Assembly: GCA_023525715.1 (NCBI GenBank)
Contig: CM042011.1
Span: 61,278,354 to 61,342,353 of the forward strand
DNA from: Cichorium intybus
Taxonomy: Eukaryota; Streptophyta; Magnoliopsida; Asterales; Asteraceae
DNA: 64,000 nt
Direction of reading: 5' to 3'
Shown: positions 58,083-64,000 of the stretch, in pieces
How positions within the stretch are numbered: position 1 is the first letter of the stretch
Layout: each line of letters starts with the position of its first letter
Notes under the pieces: generated by a model
What the model saw: only the letters and a program-made list of their open reading frames with translations
What the model was told of the DNA's origin: nothing
Database searches by the model: none
Program-made: the position numbers and the translations under genes

Positions 58083-59065
58083 TATTAGTGATTAGGGTTA
58101 CCCTAATGCCCATTAGGGTTTAGGATAGCCCATTAGGGTTTATGTCAGGCTAAGAGCCCATTTTGTATCCCTATTTATATAGGGTTAAAACCTCATTATT
58201 ATAATCAAGCATTTTATATTATATCATGGTATCATTGCTCTAGGTTAAAACCCTACTGCTGACCACAACCCGCCGCCGCCAACCGCCACCTTCGGCGACC
58301 TTCTAGTCGTCGGAGGTGCCTTCAATACTTTCCCTTCCGTCTTTCTTCTTATAAATAATAATACAACCGCCCGTACCAAATCAGAGCTCCGTTATTGGCT
58401 TCTTCTACTGCTTCGTCTGCTACGGCCACTCTCCTTTGATGGCCTCTTCTCCTCTGGACATTCTTCGTCGGACAGCCTCTGATTTGCATTAGTTTCTCTC
58501 CCTCTATCAACACTGCAATCATTGATCTCGCCGGGATTGGCTCCGTCTGCCGCAGCTCGAGCTCTCACTCTTTGCTCGCTGCCTTTCTCCGGAATCCTCT
58601 GCCGTCGGCTCCATAATCGCTGTCACGACTCCCTCTTCTTCTTCAACGAGACCGCCTCTGGCCGCTCCTCCTCCTTTCTTCTTCTCTGACGAGCAGTCAT
58701 TGTTAGCCGCCATCGTCAGAGCTCTGCCACTGCCATTGCTGCTGCCGCTGTTTTTCAATTATGTTTTTTTATGTTTTGTTTATTTTTTTTTCAGTTTAAT
58801 CGTCTTCTCCCGATCAAACTGTGGGGGGATGTTAGTGATTAGGGTTACCCTAATACCCATTAGGGTTTAGGTTAGCCCATTAGGGTTTATGTCAGGCCAA
58901 AAATTCAATTTAATAAAAATAAAAACCTGCAAAACTATATCAGGTGTAAAGTATGATCTCTAGCAAGAGCATATTATGTTAGTGATTAGGGTTACCCTCA
59001 ATATTATGATCAAGCAACTCACTTCCTTGTCCACAAATCTTTTACACCATATTATGGCATCACTG
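58083..59065 (+). mobile_element. Short non-autonomous LTR element (TRIM/LARD-like), broken 3' LTR
   Basis: The first LTR (58083-58226, opening TTAGTGATTAGGGTTACCC) is followed by a Met-type primer site TGGTATCATTGC (58227). A 600-bp non-coding, GC-richer interior ends in a G-rich tract (CTGTGGGGGGA). The second LTR begins TGTTAGTGATTAGGG at 58830. This second LTR is interrupted at about 58898 and restarts at 58979 with its own first 22 bases repeated. Confidence 0.65.
58900..58972. other. Filler DNA copied from two nearby sites
   Basis: 58900-58936 equals 59229-59265, and 58937-58972 equals 59433-59468. The 167 bases between the two sources are missing. Both sources lie in the neighbouring hAT element, and a shared CT lies at the junction. 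Confidence 0.85.
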
Positions 59066-59103
59066 AGCTGAGAATTCTATATGATCGAAATATGCCATGT
59101 AAA

Positions 59104-60799
59104 CAGGGCCGGTCCAATGATTTTCAATGCCTCGGGCGAGATATTAGAATAATGCCCTATGTTTGAGACTATACGATAGACTAAAAGCATATGCCCTATA
59201 CATAAAAACAAAAGTATATTAGTCAAACAAAATTCAATTTAATAAAAATAAAAACCTGCAAAACTCATTTAAAACAATACATTGAAGCAAAAATTCCAAA
59301 AAAACCAATCAAAATTAAACAGATTGTGTGAACAGAAAACGAACAAAAATCATAAAATGGATTGATCAAAAGTGATTTAAATCTAAAATCTCCATGTTGG
59401 TGCTCAATGACGTTACTTACAAAGACAAATCTATATCAGGTGTAAAGTATGATCTCTAGCAAGAGCATTTATATCCTTCCTTTGTTTTCCAAGAACTAAA
59501 ATGCATTCATGTTGCAAAACTTAAAAGAAAAGCCCATAATGGCTTTAAACATTCAAATACCTAGTAATTTTGCATGTTTTCCACTGCAACTAAGAAAGTT
59601 TCACGAAAATACTATATAAAAATTTTAAACTTGTAGACGTTATTAAACTCCACTTTCTTTTAACGACAATGAGCTGAATATTCCACACAAAAACAGTGGA
59701 GAATTATTTATAATTTACTCAAAAATTTTACAAGGCATATGTTTTTGAATTATTCAACAAATAATGATGTGGTATTGTTATATCAAATTAATTCCGGTAG
59801 TAGTTATTGCAAGTTGCAACAACTTTGTTCACCCAGTAAATTCTTAGTCTTATACCCCATGGCAAATGCACCGAGTGACCTTCTGATATCCAGGAAGCTG
59901 CTAATTAAGAAGCAAAATATAATACAAAATCAAAACAATAAGTCATATGGAAACATAATTTAAAGGCGGTTAAATCTAACTCGGTGATCGCTATAGCACG
60001 GTAACATGAAAATAAATACAAATTCAGTTCCAAGGCATCCAGATAGCTAAAATTCGAATCTGACGGGGAAATCCCCATGCAAATACACGAAATTAAAAGT
60101 TTACATAAAACACTAAAACAAAAATTGAAAACGAACACACATATTTGGGATTTGTATGAACAGAAGTTATGAGAACAGAGATTAGAAGAATGACTTAGGA
60201 GAAATAGAGAATGAAATCATATACTCCCTCCGTCCCAAAATGATAGTCCATGTTTCCTTTTTAGTTTGTCACAAAATGTTAGTCCACTTCTAAATATAAA
60301 TGACATCTTTACCAAAATACCCATAACTTTAATTGTATCAGCCAACACATTTAGTGCCGGCATTAAATGCAAAGAAAGGGTAAAACAGTCATTTTGTGGG
60401 AAAAAGTAAGATGCATTTAATGTTTTCTTAATCTGTGTGTTTTTTGTCTGTGGACTATCATTTTGGGACGGAGGGAGTAAGAAATATACCAGTTTTTATA
60501 TAGCCATACGTTTGCGCTTTCTCCTTCTCCACGTTGCCGTCTCCTCGTCTTCTCCCATCTCGACATCTGAAATATTAATTACGCGTACACTTTTTATAAT
60601 GTTGAATACTTAATTTCTTTTTGCCGCCTTTATGATTCATGCCCTTAGGTCGCGCCTTCCTCTTCCTTTTTCAATTGACTGAACATATTTTCAGCCCAAT
60701 AGAACGTATTCATGATACTAGGTTCAAAATACTTGATGCCCCATAAAATTTGTTGCCCTGGGTCGTGGCCCAGCTCGCCCATCCCTTGGGCCGGCCCTG
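59104..60799. mobile_element. hAT element, 1696 bp, CATGTAAA target duplication
   Basis: Terminal inverted repeats CAGGGCCGGTCCAA (left) and CAGGGCCGGCCCAA (right, reverse complement) are flanked by a perfect 8-bp duplication CATGTAAA (59096-59103, 60800-60807). I see no transposase frame. It carries a nested Stowaway-like MITE at 60224-60477. Non-autonomous hAT family. Confidence 0.9.
60224..60477. mobile_element. Stowaway-like MITE, 254 bp
   Basis: The ends CTCCCTCCGTCCCAAAATGA are perfect inverted repeats (right: TCATTTTGGGACGGAGGGAG read on plus), flanked by TA on both sides. This is the classic Stowaway (Tc1/mariner) end and duplication. It lies inside the hAT element, so it inserted later. 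Confidence 0.93.
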
Positions 60800-60939
60800 C
60801 ATGTAAATATTGGAATGGGCGCATATGCTAAATTGCATGCCTAATCACACCTTCATTGATATTGAGGCCAAACTCGAAGGTATTCGTCCACCTGTTGTTG
60901 ATCCCACCTTTTTTACACGAATGATGCCATTTTTTAGGT

Positions 60940-62531
60940 GATTGGGATGGGAATACCATTCAGTCTCTTGTTACCATCTTGCATTGTTTTTACTTGGTGT
61001 TTGGATTGAAAATAAATCTCCAAAAATCTTATCTATTTGGAGTAAGGTGTTTGATGGAGGAAGTTTGTGAGATAGCATTAGTCATGAGATGTGGTGTACC
61101 CTCGATTCCTTTTTTCTTATAATGGTTTATGTTTGTCCAAGATTGAGAATTGAAATATTATTGTTCATATGTTTTAAAAGAAATTAGCAAACGGGAAGGT
61201 TAGGCTGTTATCGATTGGAGGTCGGTTAACCCTTATCAACTCAGTCCTTAGAAGCCTCAATATTTACTTCATGTTGATGTATAAACTACTGATTGTTGTC
61301 TGTAGTCTGGTAGAATCTTTACGGTATCAATTTTTCTAGGGTGGGGTGATGATAAGAGAAAAATCACTTGGATTAAGTAGGACGTGACTTTAATAGAGAA
61401 AGATAAAGGATGTCAGGTATGGGAAGCCTGTTTGCTTTCAATAAAGCTCTTCTTCCAATATAGGTACAATGATTTCTAACGGATCACAACACGCTTTTGG
61501 TTAATGTTGTCAAAGTTATACATGGTCGCTTTGGTGGTTTAGGCCTTTTTTGTGACAAGCCAAAGACTAGCGGACTGTGGCTAATCTAGTTAAGGCGTTT
61601 GATAAGTTGAATGCCCTTAATATTTTTAACCATGATTCAGTTTTAAAATGACTGTAGGATAGTAGTAGAACATTTTTTTGGAAGGAGGTGTGGCTTAGTA
61701 ATATGTTTTTTCTAAACTGTATGAGCTTGAGATGTACAAGGATTGATCGGTGGCAGACCGATGGTCGGGATCGAATTGGGTGTGGGCTTGGCGGAGAGAG
61801 GTCCATGGCGGGGTGGACGCTGACCAGCTGACTCATTTGGTGGCTACCCTTGTTGGGATGTCCGTGGGGGCTTCCAGGGATCGTAAGGAGTTAGATTTGG
61901 CTCCGGGTAGAGTGTTTTTGGTAAGTAATACTAGACACTTGATTGATGAGGCTTGCTTACAACCAATTGTGGTCACCACACGATAGACTAAGTATGTTAT
62001 GCTTAAGATTAACGTGATGATGTGGCATGCTATTTTGAATGGGATTTTTACCGGAACCAACTTGGTTAATCAAGGAATTGTACTCCATCCTCGTTATGCC
62101 CTTCCCGTGGAAATGTTATTGAGGATATTAATCATGTTTTTATTTTTTGTGATGTGGTTTAAGTGTGGATCTCTATTTGCTAGGTGCATGGATATTATGT
62201 TACCTCCTCAGATCAATATTGCAGAGCTTATGTATTGGGTGGATATGATGACATTGTCTAAAATGAAAAGAAAAGCATTGGATGTCATCATTTATATAGG
62301 AACAACATGGTGTTTCAAAGTTTCAAATTCCCAAAAAAATGTCATTCTTGAAAGAAGTGTCCTTAAATCCTTTGAGTGGTTTGCTTCTAGGATCAAGAAA
62401 TTTTCGATTCTCCGGATGTTGTGGTTACAAAACCCGTTATTGCATGTCTTTGTAATTCTTTGCTAGTTACTTGCTAGTTGGTGTTTAATAAAATCATTAA
62501 GCCGTTCAAAAAAAAAAAAAAAAAAAAAAAA
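60940..62531 (+). mobile_element. 5'-truncated LINE (L1-type) with poly(A)
   Basis: The C-terminal part of a LINE reverse transcriptase is readable with shifts: KINLQKSYLFGVRCLME (61010), VMRCGVPSIPFSYNGLCLS (61090), LLSIGGRLTLINSVLRSL (61207). The zf-RVT region follows (MMWHAILNGIFTGTNLVNQG, 62020-62070). It ends with AATAAAATCATT and a 24-base A-run at 62508-62531. Frameshifts and stops show it is dead. A clear target duplication was not found. Confidence 0.8.
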
Positions 62532-62544
62532 CCATGCAGGCATA

Positions 62545-62650
62545 CCAAAGAAAAAATATATATAGAAGTTGTTGATAGAAGCGAAGGACCAAAGACGACA
62601 AAGATCAAACTCAACTCAAATATTTGATTTTGAAGAAAGTTCTTGAAGGG
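62545..62650. repeat. Copy 3 of the three-copy repeat
   Basis: Shares AGAAGTTGTTGATAGAAGC, AAGGACCAAAGACGAC and CTCAACTCAAATATTTGA with copies 1 and 2, about 9 kb to the left across the transposon nest. Confidence 0.6.
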
Positions 62651-62659
62651 TTATTTGTA

Positions 62660-63265
62660 AAGCAGCCAAAGAAATACAAAGCTCATTAAGAATCTTGATA
62701 TCTTGATGAAGAATATAGCTTTAAGCCGTGAAATTTTGTGAACACCACCTATCAATCAACAAGAAATCTTGATATTCTATAGTAAGAGAACACGTAACTT
62801 AAGTTAATAGATATTCTAGTAAGACAAATTCTTGGATCAACCGTATAGAAATCTTGATAAATATACCAAATAATAAAGCATACAACTTTATTACATATAT
62901 GATCAAAGCTTTATTACCGATCAATCACTTGATACTAATATTTATTACCTATCAATCACTTGATACAAATAACATGCACATACATAGAACAATATAACCT
63001 TCCATGTTCTAAATTCACAAGATCAATCTAATAGGGTCTAAACACATAGATACATCACATTTTTCTCTATAATTCTTTCAAAAACAATAATCAACCATGG
63101 TGAATAATTTGTATCCCAAATAAAACTTAAACCCCCACAAAAGGTAACTCCTTTGACCAAGAATCTTTACATGCTCCCAATAAAACCACATAAAGATTGT
63201 GTAATCCAACTATATATGAGCATTTCAACATATCGAAAAACGGGTCCCACAATCAAAATCATATA
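62660..63265. other. 3' flank of the KIN-13A gene
   Basis: AT-rich with repeated TTGATA/TATCAATCACTTGATA words (62690-62960). No gene seen. The 3' UTR of the kinesin gene should lie at the right end. Confidence 0.4.
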
Positions 63266-63268
63266 AAG

Positions 63269-64000
63269 CTATAAACCCGCGGATGAAACCAGAATGTTAT
63301 GGTCCCTAAGCCGTTTTTGAAAATGAGCCAAACGGGTCTGTAATTGTAAAATGGCTGCAGCCTTTTGAGACAAGACTGTATTTAATTTTGCCACGTAATC
63401 ATCCAGCTGGTTTCCCGGTTTATCCGCCTCAACAAGTAAATTCATCTCCTACAAACATAACAACAAGTTAAATTATAAAATTATTCACACATAATGTGAT
63501 TAATTAAAACATTTAATCAAATTTCAAACACACCACTCTAACAATATTCATGGTATCCTCCACTTGTTTCCTATGAGCATTTACAAGATCTTCTTCCTCC
63601 TGACATAAAACCACATGTTTTATTCAAGAAACCGGATAATATCTTATAAAAATTTATTTTTTTTTTTACATACCTTTAAAAGGGCATTCAAATCATCATC
63701 TGGGTTCCAGTTTCTTGAAACGGGTATGGTTCTTGGATCATAAACTTCTTCTGTTGTATCATAATCGTCTTCTTCAAGTTGTGTTGTTGATTCCTTTATG
63801 TTTATGGTGTCTTTCTTGTTCCCTTTTGAGAGACTTTTCACTCTATAATTTGAATTTGTGATTCATGAGAAATTTATATATTGTTACAAACAATTTTTTT
63901 TTTTTTTGATGATGAAATGGAAATTAGTAGTACCTGTCAGCATATCGTAAGGTGTTGAGAGTATGTTCACATGATCCAGCATTTGGTGAAATGCAAGAAA
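63269..64000 (-). CDS. KIN13A: Kinesin-13A, C-terminal part (runs off the right edge)
   Basis: Four 3' exons on the minus strand: >64000-63934, 63842-63674, 63599-63537, 63448-63269 (stop TAG at 63271-63269). The first gives the end of the motor domain, SCISPNAGSCEHTLNTLRYA, then VKSLSKGNKKD. Next comes an acidic linker, then EEEDLVNAHRKQVEDTMNIV and the family's C-terminal coiled coil (MNLLVEADKPGNQLDDYV, QLQTRLAHFQKRLRDHN). Kinesin-13s depolymerise microtubules. Plant KIN-13A acts at Golgi and cortical microtubules in cell-shape and wall patterning. Phases agree across all three junctions. The N-terminus and most of the motor are outside the window. Confidence 0.95.

Noticed and set aside
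58519..58758. Minus-strand 79-codon frame in the GC-rich interior of the short LTR element
   Set aside because: Low-complexity Gly/Glu/Ser content, no family match, lies within a non-autonomous element.
60940..62531. Host gene for the MMWHAILNG / CFKVSN open frame at 61999
   Set aside because: Neighbouring words are LINE reverse transcriptase and zf-RVT, and the stretch ends in poly(A).
1..64000. CRISPR arrays, toxin-antitoxin, phage or other prokaryotic defence systems
   Set aside because: The window is plant nuclear DNA with spliced genes; all arrays seen are short tandem repeats without spacer-repeat structure.
1..64000. tRNA or rRNA genes
   Set aside because: No cloverleaf-like or rRNA-like stretch noticed; the GGTATCAGAGC words are retrotransposon primer sites, not tRNA genes.

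Overview
This window looks like nuclear DNA of a flowering plant, most likely a eudicot. It is AT-rich, its genes are split by many short GT-AG introns, and the products belong to plant families: KIN-13A kinesin, LEA-2, PDIL1-5/6-type disulfide isomerase, PXA-PX-nexin-C protein, DDX11/CHL1 helicase and ribosomal protein eL37. The spaces between genes are filled with Ty1/copia, other LTR, LINE, hAT, Mutator-like and Stowaway elements. I cannot fix the species from sequence alone. I see no prokaryotic, organellar, CRISPR, rRNA or tRNA feature, and no candidate for a new enzymatic or defence system. The unusual content is genome-structural.

Layout. 1-3.2 kb: minus-strand exons, including a degenerate internal piece of nucleoporin NUP160. 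5.3-6.45 kb: complete LEA-2 membrane protein gene. 7.3-11.8 kb: two degraded copia fragments lying tail to tail. 13.4-16.8 kb: 11-exon ER disulfide isomerase gene with KDEL. 17-19 kb: repeats. 19.6-25.0 kb: 13-exon sorting-nexin-like gene. 25.6-26.8 kb: a 916-bp Mutator-type foldback element with a 9-bp target duplication, nested in a smaller MITE. 28.0-28.6 kb: complete eL37 gene. 30.0 kb: a MITE. 31.6-33.3 kb: one LTR with a tRNA-Met primer site.

35.0-44.6 kb: a dead, end-truncated AGD3-like ARF-GAP gene fragment on the minus strand. A young 7.76-kb copia element (LTRs about 99.5% identical by eye, ATGTC target duplication) sits inside its BAR-domain exon. 46.3-50.0 kb: complete DDX11/CHL1-like helicase gene. 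51.0-51.6 kb: small intronless plant gene of unknown function. 52.3-62.5 kb: nest of transposable elements (hAT, solo LTR with ACACC duplication, copia pol remnant, short LTR element with filler DNA, 1.7-kb hAT carrying a Stowaway, truncated LINE with poly(A)). 63.3 kb to the right edge: 3' end of a minus-strand KIN-13A gene.

The host genes are independent housekeeping or cellular genes and do not form a pathway: protein folding in the ER, endosomal sorting, translation, chromatid cohesion/DNA repair and microtubule depolymerisation. All coordinates and splice sites were read by eye. The summed exon lengths of the five complete multi-exon genes and the splice phases agree with open reading frames.
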